Shown here: piece by piece, positions 22,982 through 34,000 of the stretch
How positions within the stretch are numbered: position 1 is the stretch's first letter
Layout of the letters: the number at the start of each line of letters is the position of its first letter
Assembly (NCBI RefSeq): GCF_000004195.4
Contig: NC_030678.2
Span: 87,828,904-87,892,903, forward strand
Direction of reading: 5' to 3'
DNA: 64,000 nt
Source of the DNA: Xenopus tropicalis
Taxonomy: Eukaryota > Chordata > Amphibia > Anura > Pipidae
Made by a program: the position numbers and the translations under genes
The notes under the pieces: generated by a model
The model's database searches: none
What the model saw: only the letters and a program-made list of their open reading frames with translations
What the model was told of the DNA's origin: nothing

Positions 22982-23529
22982 CAGGGCTGTGGAGTCGGTA
23001 GATAAATTCTCCGACTCCTCAGTTTCTGATACTTCCGACTCCACGACTCCGACTCCTCTGTTTTTAATATGCTAATATATTTTATACATTCACTTAAAAC
23101 ACAACTGAACTGATAATAAACTGATAGAAAATTTTATCTATACTCCTAATGATTTCCCTAGAATCCCATAGTCATCAGTGAGAGTTAGGCTAGGTTCACA
23201 GTGGGCATTGTGTTCCCAGTAACAGAGGAACACGACGTAGTGGAGCTGCCGCACCGTAACTGTGCGTTACGTCCCATTTAGTGAAGCATACAGTCAATGA
23301 AAAGCATGCTTCATGGCCACTCAATGTGTTCGTTTATGCACTACGTGCATTGGGCTTTATTCTTATAGCAGAGAAGTAATTAATTATGACTGTTTGTGAA
23401 TTGGGACATTTAAACTTGCTTTATTTTTTTTTTATTTCCATTTAAATTTAGTAGGAGTCGGTTCAGTTTTTGCCGACTCCGACTCCAGGTACCCAAAATT
23501 GCCTCCAACTCCTCGACTCCACAGCCCTG
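22982..23529. mobile_element. Intact non-autonomous hAT-A element (548 bp)
   Basis: Ends CAGGGCTGTGGAGTCGG / CGACTCCACAGCCCTG, flanked by a perfect 8-bp target duplication GATATTTG (22974-22981 and 23530-23537). No transposase. It is the intact relative of the copy split by hAT-B near the window start. Confidence 0.92.
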
Positions 23530-25012
23530 GATATTTGTTTGCCATCATAAATGTTTCTATCTAATGAAATGTAATTAAATGAATGTTTTGTTTATTTTGT
23601 CATGAAAAAATTTGAATTATCTGCGATAGTACCTTTTTGGGGGGGTTAAGATTTGGCCCTGGTGTAAGGAAAAGGTACTGTAAAGTTTTTGTATGGACAA
23701 TATAGAATGTAGTTAGCAGTCTGCTTAGACAGAAGTGGTGGAGGCAAAAGATTGGGGAAAGCATGCTGGGAGAAGAAAGAGTGCAACCAGTGCAAATAAA
23801 GTAGATCTTGGCTTTCCAGGTGGTACACACAGCTGGGCTGATCTGGAGGTATAGTCCCTGGGAAAATGAATGGGTCACATTATGGACCTGTATAGGATAG
23901 GTCCATTTCTATGGTATAATGAGAATAAAAGTAGGGTTTTAAGTCAGAGATTCAGAGGTGGCTTAGGTCATAGCTTAGTAAAATATCACTTGCATTATAA
24001 TGCAGACTCTCTCTCTCACAGTTTGTGTTATCTGTAGCCTACATCTTGTTTCAAGAAGGACTTAATGGATCTCCCTGATTGATGACATTGTAGAAGGTTA
24101 CAGTATTTATGTCCATTATAGAATGTATCGCTGTAAAAACCCCATTTTACATTTTTAAGGGGACTAAAAAATAGTGTGGAATCTGGGAAAATGCAAAATC
24201 CGTATATTCATTATGCAGAATATTAATTCTTTAAAAAGAATTTAAAATGAGGGAAAACTTAAAATATGAGCTAACTTTTGCACTGGCATCTAGCTGTTTC
24301 TGTCACTATGCAAATCAGTGTAGATATTTATCTATAAATGTGTAGTGTTTCATAACTATTAGGGGGTAAATATGGGGCTATTCCAACCTAGTTGATTTAT
24401 TGTGGTATAAACAGCTCTGAAAATGATGGAGGTCCTGAATTTCCCTTGACATAGTTCAGATTTTAGAATCCAAAGCACATAGTGTGGAACCAAATTTAGC
24501 TGCATGCCATCTATGATTCATGCCACTAATATACTTGGCATATGTCAGGAGCTGTTTAAAGGTTTTGTGAATGCTTTAAAGAGAACTTGGTGATATTTTT
24601 AGAATGTGACAAATACGTGGTGTCCACCTTATTCATGCTGGTGCTAGGCCAGATATTGTGGTAAACACAGATAGGATTTCTACAGTTTAACAGTTGTGGT
24701 CTAAGAATCATTAGATTGCATCAGAGCACAAAGCAGTGTTTCATGTTGAGTAATCTGTGAGCTGCATGTGAATGGTTGCTTTTTCAGCAATCCTGACTTT
24801 ATCCATTGAACTTACTTTTTATCTGTTGCCACTTGTTTTCTTAATGTCACATACAGCAGGGTTCAACCTGCTGTTTTAGGGTAGGTCTCCAAGATCGCCT
24901 CCAGTATAGTGAAATGTCTTTTTACGGTAGACTATAGTGATTTAAATAAGGTGCATAAGTAGCATTAATCCAGTGCTTGGACTGTTAAACTGACCCCTTC
25001 TGACTCCTAGCC

Positions 25013-25529
25013 TTAAATGAGAAGGAAAGGTACAATCACTGGGGTGAGCACCCCCCAGTTATTGTAATCGCTTACCTTATAACCAGGGCTGGTGCTCCTG
25101 TTAGTAGAAAACCGCACCAGTCTGGGGTAGCTGCAAGAGAGCAATCCTCTTCCTCCTTCTGTCTTTACACCGCTTGCGCATACTCTATAGCAGTGGTTCT
25201 CAGCCTTCCTAATGCTGCGACCCTTTAATACAGTTCCTCATGTTGTGGTGATCATAAAATTATTATTAAGACCGTTGGAAATATGTGTTTTCCGATGGTC
25301 TTAGGCGACTCCTTTGAAAGGGTCGTTCGACCCCCAGGTTAAAGACAGCTGCTCTAGAGTTGAAAGCTGAACTTTAACTAAAAAACGTCGGCTTTTCCAC
25401 GCTACTGCATGTGTGCAGGCCCCAGGATTTCGAAGGTAGACGAGAGAGGAGCCCCAGCCTGAGGTATAAAGTAAGCAATTACAATCACTGGGAGTTGCCC
25501 CAGGGATTTTACCGTTCCTTCTCCTTTAA
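25013..25529. mobile_element. T2-like MITE split by a SPIN-like hAT
   Basis: TTAAATGAGAAGGAAAGG at the left and CCGTTCCTTCTCCTTTAA at the right are inverted. The interior (GGGCTGGTGCTCCTG, GGGGTAGCTGC, GTCGGCTTTTC) is the same family as 28766-29187. Positions 25191-25351 are a later insertion. Confidence 0.75.
25191..25351. mobile_element. SPIN-like non-autonomous hAT element
   Basis: Begins CAGTGGTTCTCAGCCTTCCT and carries CTGCGACCCTTTAATACAGTTCC, CATGTTGTGGTGATC, TGTGTTTTCCGATGGTCTTAGGCGAC and AGGGTCGTTCGACCCCC, ending AAAGACAGCTG. These blocks are those of SPIN (SPACE INVADERS), a hAT family known from several tetrapods, Xenopus included, through horizontal transfer. An 8-bp target duplication with one mismatch flanks it (CTCTATAG 25183-25190, CTCTAGAG 25352-25359). 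The middle is deleted compared with the usual non-autonomous SPIN. Confidence 0.8.
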
Positions 25530-25879
25530 CGGGAACTCCACCCAAACACAACTTAAGCTTTTTAAGAAATTAAACATAATTTTAAGATTCTTTGTATTAT
25601 ACATCAATCAAAAAAAAAAATATGCAGCCTTTACATGATTTTTAATGTAATAATATGGTTTGGAACAATTACTAGCCTAGCCTCTTGTTTTCTTGCTGAT
25701 CTGGCTGACTACTTTGAGACTTATTCAAACAAATAGTTTTGGAGGGCACACCACAATTGCTAAAGCAAAAATAGCTGGCTTTAAAAAAGACAGCAAAAAG
25801 AAGAAAAAGGGTGCAAATGAGAATCTGTTCCCCAAGCCCACATAGGGGCAAACAGAATATTAATACATGGTGGTATGTA

Positions 25880-27073
25880 CACACACCAAAAGGATTATTA
25901 GGAACACCATACTAATACGGTGTTTGACCCCCTTTCGCCTTCAGAACTGCCTTAATTCTACGTGGCATTGATTCAACAAAGTGCTGAAAGCATTCTTTAG
26001 AAATGTTGGCCCATAATGATAGGATAGCATCTTGCAGTTGATGGAGATTTGTGGGATGCACATCCAGGGCACGAAGCTCCCGTTCCACCACATCCCAAAG
26101 ATGCTTCATTGGGTTGAGATCTGGTGACTGTGGGGGCCATTTTAGTACAGTGAACTCATTGTCATGTTCAAGAAACCAATGTGAAATGATTTGAGCTTTG
26201 TGACATGGTGCATTATCCTGCTGGAAGTAGTCATCAGAGGATGGGTACATGGTCAGAAACAATGCTCAGGTAGGCCGTGGCATTTAAACGATGCCCAATT
26301 GGCACTAAGGGGCCTAAAGTGTGCCAAGAAAACATCCCCCACACCATTACACCACCAGCCTGCACAGTGGTAACAAGGCATGATGGATCCATGTTCTCAT
26401 TCTGTTTACGCCAAATTCTGACTCTACCATTTGAATGTCTCAACAGAAATCGAGACTCATCAGACCAGGCAACATTTTTCCAGTCTTCAACTATCCAATT
26501 TTGGTGAGCTTGTGCAAACTGTAGCCTCTTTTTTTTTTATTTGTAGTGGAGATGAGTGGTACCCGGTGGGGTCTTCTGCTGTTGTAGCCCATCCGCCTCA
26601 AGGTTGTGCGTGTTGTGGCTTCACAAATGCTTTGCTGCATACCTCGGTTGTAATGAGTGGTTATTTCAGTCAAAGTTGCTCTTCTATCAGCTTGAATCAG
26701 TCGGCCCATTCTCCTCTGACCTCTAGCATCAACAAGGCATTTTCGCCCACAGGACTGCCGCATACTGGATGTTTTTCCCTTTTCACACCATTCTTTGTAA
26801 ACCCTAGAAATGGTTGTGCGTAAAAATCCCAGTAACTGAGCAGATTGTGAAATACTCAGACCGGCCCGTCTGGCACCAACAACCATGCCATGCTCAAAAT
26901 TGCTTAAATCACCTTTCTTTCCCATTCTGACATTCAGTTTGGAGTTCAGGAGATTGTCTTGACCAGGACCACACCCCTAAATGCATTGAAGCAACTGCCA
27001 TGTGATTGGTTGATTAGATAATTGCATTAATAAGAAATTGAACAGGTGTTCCTAATAATCCTTTTGGTGAGTG
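25880..27073 (-). mobile_element. Tc1-like transposon (1194 bp), probable DD36E group
   Basis: Inverted ends of about 29 bp (CACACACCAAAAGGATTATT... / the reverse complement with one change), followed by GGAACACC, with TA target duplications at 25878-25879 and 27074-27075. The length is typical of Tc1. The single transposase gene reads on the minus strand and is broken. The two ends differ little, so the insertion is moderately young. Confidence 0.93.
25912..26925 (-). pseudogene. Broken Tc1-like transposase
   Basis: Three overlapping pieces in different frames: N-terminal 26491-26925 (144 aa, HTH DNA-binding region with LSISQSAQLLGFLRTTISRV), middle about 26234-26470 (first catalytic Asp in WSDESRF) and C-terminal 25912-26262 (second Asp in YFQQDNAPCHKA; SPDLNP). 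One frameshift lies at an A/T run (about 26528-26539), another near 26240. The position of the third catalytic residue, normally Glu, reads Lys (PMKHLWD). 36 residues separate it from the second Asp, which fits the DD36E (Incomer-type) subgroup rather than classic DD34E. Dead on three counts. Confidence 0.9.
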
Positions 27074-28765
27074 TATATTATGCATTGTAATGGTCATTCA
27101 CAATGCTTCATGCAAAGTGCAAAAGAAGGCTGCATTGGGCATTGTGCAGCCTGCACTAGATTCCAAATTAGCGGCAGGTGTGGCATGTGGGTGTCCTCCC
27201 CTCTCTCCCCTAACTTACACATCATTTGCACAGCATGGGGATCCTGCAGTTACCACCTGTGTCACCTTATTTTAAATCTAGCACTCCGCACAGAGAGCTA
27301 CAACCCCATGGTGGTGCAAATGCTTTAAAATGAGCACTACTTAACTCTTGCATTTGCACCCCAGGTTTATAAATGTCCTTTAACGTTGTAGCAGTTATTA
27401 TTTACAAATATCTTTAAGAACAGTGAAGATTTTAAATTAATGTGTATTGGAAAGTTCCTTAGAATTGTTTCTTTTTTTTTTTTTCATAATATTTTACCTG
27501 ATGTACCACCTAACTTACTGGGGCAGTGCAGAAAAAACATCTCATTGTTATTAAGTTATGTTTTCCTGTTAAAAAGTACAGGGGGCATATATCAAAATAA
27601 GCTGTTTGCTCGCTCTGTCACTATTGGCCCATGTATGGCCTTCTAAAGTGGCGCGCGGACAGTTGAATCCAGTTGTTGTCTGTCTTAAGATTGTCCAGTC
27701 AATTGGGCTTTGGGTCAAATGTTCGGATAACCAGTTTGCATTGTTCTGATCTTTTGAGACAAAGTAAGGAGAAGCAAAGCTGCTTGCATTTTGCTGATCA
27801 CATACCAAGAAGGAACATCCGCAAAAAAAGTTTTCAGTTTAAACAGTTTAAGTTATGTGGTAAAGCTGTTCCCATGAAATCCCTTCTGCACCCCTTGAGC
27901 TCCATATACACCCAGAAGGCCAAATATTCTGCAGATGATGGCAACTCCCAAACATTCAAGGGACAGTTCTGGGCAACGTATGCCCCTTATGCTCAGTTTT
28001 TGAGTGAGGCCCTGTGTTTTCTGGAAAAAAAGTGCCTGTTAATATGGGGGCTTGCAGATAAGTCAAAAGTGAAATTGCCTTCATAAAACCCCGTTTATGG
28101 TGTAAGAGCATAGGAAATAATCACAAAGACTACTCTTCAGCATGGGGTTAAGTTTTGTGGTAGGCTGGCTTGATATACAGTTGTTTGGGTTTCCTGTGCC
28201 CTATTCTGTGTCACTTATGTTACACAGAGAACCATCTTACATCTTATCTTCTTTGTGCTTAGTCTCTCACTCTTTCCGGAGTGTTTCTCTGAATGGTTCC
28301 TTTGTTCCACATTATTGCAGATGTGCATGGAACTGCAGAGCTCTACACTCCTGGCTTTCATAGTGAAGGTACAAACCTGTTCAACAAAAGAATGCTCTCT
28401 GTACTTGTAATGTGATCCTGCTCAATGAAAGATTTTTTTTTTTTTAAACTACAACTATGAACAAAATATATGTGATTATTTAACCCAGTAAGTGCTGTGC
28501 CAGCACATTAGATTTTATGTTTCTGGTTTGTACTGATTTGTGCAGCACAGTGTGTTTACCAGCACCAAGTGGCTTGGCAAGATCAAATTACATTAATTGT
28601 TCAAATGATCTTCATTTTTTAAATTATTTGCCTTCCTCTTCTGACTCTTCACAGGTTTTTAAATGACACTGACCCCAGCAGACAAAAAAAAAACTGTTGC
28701 TCCTTGAGGCTACAATTTTGTGTTTGTTTATTTTTATTAAAATAAATTCAAAAACTGGAAATAAT

Positions 28766-29187
28766 TTAAAGGAAAAATAAAGTCAAAGTCACTTGGGGGT
28801 GCCAAAATGTTAGGCACCCCCAAGTGACTTTGACCGCCTACCTTTTACCCCGGGCTGGTGCCCCTGTGAGGAAGGAACAGCACCAGCCCGGGGTAGCTGC
28901 CGGCACTTCCTTGCTGCTGATTCGCTGCGCGCGCATGCGCAGTAGAGTGAAAAGCCGAACTTAAATCTTAAAGTCGGCTTTTCACTCTACTGCGCATGCG
29001 CCCACCACTGGCACTCAGGAAAAGGAAGCGAGGAAGACGGAAGCGCTGCGCTCCAGGTGCCCCGGGCTGGTGCTGTTTTCTCCTAACAGGGGCACCAGCC
29101 CGGGGTACGAGGTAAGCGGTTAAAGTCACTTGGGGGTGCCTAACATTTTGGCACCCCCAAGTGACTTTGACTTTCGTTTCCCTTTAA
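28766..29187. mobile_element. T2-like fold-back MITE with GC-rich palindrome
   Basis: TTAAAGGAAAAATAAAGTC at the left and its inverse ending CGTTTCCCTTTAA at the right. Nested inverted pairs: GTCACTTGGGGGTGCC, CCCGGGCTGGTGC, and a central GCGCATGCGCAGTAGAGTGA / TCACTCTACTGCGCATGCGC palindrome around 28930-29005. It could fold nearly end to end. Confidence 0.85.
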
Positions 29188-29646
29188 AGGAGAAGGAAAG
29201 GCTAATAAATAGTTAATCTCAAGCTGCAGGCAAACCTTCAGTCCTCTCAATAGTGCCCTTAAGTCTCCCCATATTTCACCTGTTCAGATGATCAGAAGCC
29301 AAACAGGTAGAAAAAACGCTGAGCTGTGTAAAAAAAAAAGTTCCCATAATGCCTCACCCCTAGACCGAGACCAAGTGTACATGCTCAGTTTGTAAGACTA
29401 TGAGTCAGCTTCCTGCTGATTGGCTCAGATCCACATTTCTAAGGGGGGGAGTGAGTTCTTAGCATTCTTGAGGGAGGGGAGCAGGAGAGAGCTGCGAGCT
29501 GCATGTCTCTGGCACATGAATTACAGACACAACAAATCTTTTGACAGAGAAGTCAGTGCAGCATTTCTGTGAGTGCTTATGGCTGTATTTACATAGTTAC
29601 ATAGTGCTTATGGCTGCTTTACTTAGTTTTTACCTTTCTTCTTTTA
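29184..29646. mobile_element. T2-like MITE sharing a TTAA with its neighbour
   Basis: Begins TTAAAGGAGAAGGAAAGGCT at the TTAA that also ends the element at 28766-29187. It matches 54583-55052 over most of its length (AGTTAATCTCAAGCTGCAGG, TGCTGATTGGCTCAGATCC, ACAACAAATCTTTTGA). The right end is degraded near 29646. Confidence 0.75.
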
Positions 29647-29847
29647 TGCTTTGTCAAATTTGTCTATGCCAAATGGCTACAGGGGCAGTGTTGGATGGTG
29701 GCACAATGGCTAGTGGCCAGACTATTGGCTGAACATCAGCCCAAGGAGTCGCAATAACATATAAGTCTGTATGCTCCCTAAGATTTGTTTTTGCGTTCTT
29801 TACACTTATACAGCTGAACTTAAAGCTGTGCAGTGTTTATTCGGGAG

Positions 29848-30154
29848 TATAGGTATGGGATCCATTATCCAGAAAGCTCTGGATTACAAGAAGGCCAGCT
29901 CACATAGCCTCCATTTTAATCACATTTAGCCAAGTTTTTCAAAATGAAAAAAAAAAAAAAGAAGATAAAACAGTTCCTTGTACTTGATCCGAACTAAGAT
30001 ATAATTAATCCATACTGGAGGCAAAACAATCCTATTGGGTTTATTTAATGTTTAAATGACTTTTCAGTTGACTTAACGTATGGATTACGGAAAGACCCCT
30101 TATCCAGAAAGCCCCAGGTCCCAAGTTTTCTTGGTAACGGGTCTCATGCCTGTA
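29848..30154. repeat. Common palindromic Xenopus repeat
   Basis: TATAGGTATGGGATCCATTATCC at the left and GGTCTCATGCCTGTA at the right, with the family core CAGTTCCTTGTACTTGATCC, TTAATCCATACTGGAGGC. Confidence 0.75.
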
Positions 30155-30966
30155 CTAAGCTAATGGTTTACTGGTGATCAGAAACTAGCTACGGCTAGCT
30201 GCCAGCATTCATGTTGCATTCATTTTATACTCTCATTGAGGTATGCACATGCATGTCCCTCAAAATAGATGACAGAGTTTGGAATCATATCTCACTCATT
30301 GATTGTAAGAGCAGTTTGGAACTTCCAGGAAATATGAGGCTGCGCTTACAGTTAAGGAGTCTCTCTGCTTGTGTTTTATTACAAAACATGTTTGGAATTC
30401 ATCTGTTCATGGCGGCAGACTTAGTATTTGGGGGAAATATATAAAGGTGTACCAGAAGTCAAAATTCTCGGTGCAAGCAGAAACAGATATTGAATGTATT
30501 GTACAGAATATTTCATACCTGGGACTTCTCATAAGCATTCTTTCCGGTTGTCTAGTGTGATCAGATAGTATGGGAGCCTTTTAAGGACACACCGACACCC
30601 TAAATGGTTGTTTACAGTGTGGTTAATGGAATTTGTATATATGGTGAGGGTGGGGGGTATTGCCCTGGATCTTTCCAATTTCCATGGCTTTATGGTGCAA
30701 TAGTTAATATGAAGTACAGCCGGAAAAGGCTGATGCAGCGTAGGGGCTGATTCTCAACCTGTTTTTATCCGCAGGCTGAGAATCGGCCCCCATGTGGCAT
30801 TATCTTAATGAGTACTGTGGAAGATCTGAATGTCAAGATTATATATCCTATACCTATACTAAACAATAAGCCATGGTCTTTAAATATGTGCACCATTTTT
30901 TTTGAAAATTACCACAGCTACTGATTTGCATTAATTGATGACATTGATGTGTATGTTCACTTTTAG

Positions 30967-31077
30967 GCCTGAAACATGTCTGCAGATGGGTCATTCGGAC
31001 CAAGCAGCAGTGATGCACAGCAAAGCCTTCAGTCTTTCTGGCCAAGGGTTATGGAGGAGATACGCAATTTGACAGTG
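30967..31077 (+). CDS. nfyc: nfyc exon 2 (start codon; residues 1-34)
   Basis: The acceptor TTTTAG ends at 30966. Nine untranslated bases contain the in-frame stop TGA (30970-30972), then ATG at 30976-30978. The exon encodes a Ser-rich N-terminus and the hallmark [18 protein letters not shown]. It ends at donor GTG|GTAAGA, phase 0. The N-terminus is one residue shorter than the human protein. Confidence 0.96.
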
Positions 31078-34000
31078 GTAAGAACCATAAGAAACATTAC
31101 TAATTGTACAAGTTTCCATAATGGAACAGCACAATGTTTTTTTCATAAAAAAAAAATAGTCTTCCATTATTCTACATTATTATGTCTTTAAAGAGCAAGG
31201 AAAGGCTACTACTGTAGCCCTTAACATAGTGTAGAGCCCCCTTGTCCATAGCAAATCGCCAAAATGATTTAATAATGCTGACTTCTCCCAAAAATTGTGA
31301 TTAACTTCCCCCGCTCGATCGAACAGTCCCCCGCTCGCATTTATGCCGCTCATCCCTAGTATTTGAGATCTAGTTGTCCTTACAAAGGGAATCTTACTCG
31401 TACACATTTTGTATATTTTACATTTTGAAATGATTGATCTCCCCTTGCCGAGCGAGTGGTAAAATTATTGTAGTGATGCTTGGATGTCATTTGTTCTTAT
31501 TCCTACAGAAAGATTTCAGAGTTCAGGACCTCCCTCTGGCTCGCATAAAAAAGATCATGAAACTTGATGAAGATGTGAAGGTAAAATATATGTTGTCAGT
31601 GTTTGTGTTGATGGATGAAACATATTTATTGTTCTGCTTTAGGTTTTTGCTGCTATTAACTATTTATAGTTTTGCCCTGTCACATCTAGATCTTTGATCC
31701 AAATGATGTATACTTATTTGTACATGTGTTGGAGCTCCACATGTTGATAAGCTTTTTACAGTTCTGGAATCATTCATGTTATTAGGAGTGCTATTCTGAA
31801 ATTCGCTTGTGCACATATGAAAACATTTTTATTTTCTTTAAGGTTTAAGGCACCTGAAACTGTACCTGCCATTGACTATGCAAACTATCTTAAACTTACT
31901 GGGCTTAAAAATACTGTGTTTTTTTTTCAAGCCAGGACCCAAATAATGTTGCATTCAGGTGGTCTGCATTACTGTACCTTGGAGGTGGCAGGGTTACAAT
32001 TTGGGAGCTTCTTTGCTGGAAATACCCCGTGGCTTTAGCCTGAAATTAATTTTTCAAATACTATTGAGCAGTTCAAAATACTGGGGGTTTTTAAGAATGC
32101 AGCATATTAAAGTTTATAGGGACTAGTCACTGATAAGTATGCAAACAGACATAGTGGTTTGAATAAGCACACATTCTCCAGAGTTAAAGCACTGCAACAG
32201 AAGGCCCAAAACTGTTATTTATTGCATTTCAGTATAGGCAGTCCACAGTTATTTCCCCAAAGTACTGACTGCCCTGACTTCAGTGGTTTTACACAAGATT
32301 CTTCTCTGGACAGTTAACTTGTCCATTCAGTGAAGCAATTTTAAAAAGGGTCAATATACCCCCATGTTCGATATTAATTCAATAAATAATGCTTATGCTG
32401 AACATATGCTTTCCTATTTTTTAAATCACAAAATATCTGTGGATTTTGTTATTACTTGAGCTAAACAGGTAAGTTGCAGCTACTCCATGTTAGGTCCTTG
32501 CGAGGTAGTTAATTTAGGTACAAGTACGCAACCCCCTTCCTTTCCACTTTGTTGTGACTGCAAAGTGTATATCTGTGCAAAGGAATTCTAATTATCTGCC
32601 TTGCAAGGACCAAACATGGGGTAGCTTTGTTTCCTTCTGATACATTGCCTGATATATGGGCTCATTTTAAAAAAGGGAGTATACTGCTCCTTTAAGCAAT
32701 TATCCCTACTAGATATTTTTCGGGGAGGGGGTACAGTGCCCAGAATGGTTTCCACAGCAGTCATTTGGAATGCAATGAGTTGCACATGACCTTTCCCTGT
32801 GAAAAGCTATGTTGATCAAAACAGCCCATGTGCCATAACCTTTAAGAAGTCAGAAGCATTTTCTGCTTGCCTAGTGGGGTCTGTTCTCTGCAAGAAATTT
32901 TATATAAGAAAATCACAGTAAGAGAAATTGAAAGTAAGTTTTAATAGTTGTGAACCTCCCTGCATTTGAATATATCAAATGGGACAGTTTATTTTTGATC
33001 ATGTTAAGTCTTGATGGACTGTAACCCCACCAGCTTCCTGTTAGCCCCTCCCTTTTAGAGACCATGTTTCAGGATTACTGTGCTTAAAGTTGATCCACTC
33101 AGAGAGATTTGTCAGAAGAGACGTTATATGCAGTGAAAAAACAATTCCTGCTGTTTTAGAGCGCAGGCCAGAGAAGTTGTAACTTGTATGACTGCTTAAA
33201 GGAGAGTTTTACTTTCATGTCAACTTTTACCCTTTGCCCCATGATTAACCTCCTCTAGCAGGGGTGGCTAATCACCTCCAAATGCTTTCCTATCAGCGAT
33301 AATGTAAATTACCAGTGGGAAAAAATACAAGTCACTTTGGCTTTCTGAAGTTGCCTCGAGGATACTTCATGCCACTTTGAAAAGCCAAAGCAACACATGT
33401 TTTCCCATCTGTGATTTACATTATTGCCAGTGGGAAAACATTCAAAGAGTCACCCGCTCTTGAGGAGATTAATCCCAGGGCAAAAAATCTTGTGTGTCAG
33501 CGCCCTTATTATTATAATCATTTATATTTATATGGTGCAAGCAAGTTACTCTGCACATTTAACCAATAAAATTTAAAGAATAAAATGGCATCACAGAGCC
33601 CTGTTCACAGGAGCTTACATGTAGACTAGTTTTTTTTAAGATAATATTCATTTAATTTAAACTATTTGTTTGCTGGGGGCTCTGTTCCTTGCAAATAGAC
33701 AGTGGTACTGGAATGCTGGTTACTAACCATGGTGACCAAATAGCCTTTAGGTTAGAAAAAGATAGACAGAATGCTTAAGATGGCCATACACGTGGCGATT
33801 TTCGATCTTTCGTGCGCCTATCGGTCACGTGAAAGTTCGTTCCAACCCTCCACTGACGTTCAGGGATGAGTCGTCAGATATGGAGATAGAAACAATAGAA
33901 TTTCTACTTCCTTCTGCCGATTCAGCCCTGAAGGTAGATTTTGATCAGGCGCCTTCAATGGCGTCCGATCAAAATCTTTTAACCCGTCCGATCGGCGAGT

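Larger units (their letters stand above)
3345..30966 (+). other. nfyc: nfyc intron 1 (27.6 kb, repeat-rich)
   Basis: This runs from donor GTGAGT at 3345 to acceptor TTTTAG at 30961-30966. No conserved coding exon is visible inside. It holds the transposons and MITEs listed separately, plus one candidate alternative first exon near 12290-12767. Stretches where I see neither gene nor clear repeat include about 3530-4120, 5500-6640, 9000-10170, 11440-12290, 12770-14330, 18950-20190, 23540-25010 and 27080-28760. Confidence 0.8.
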
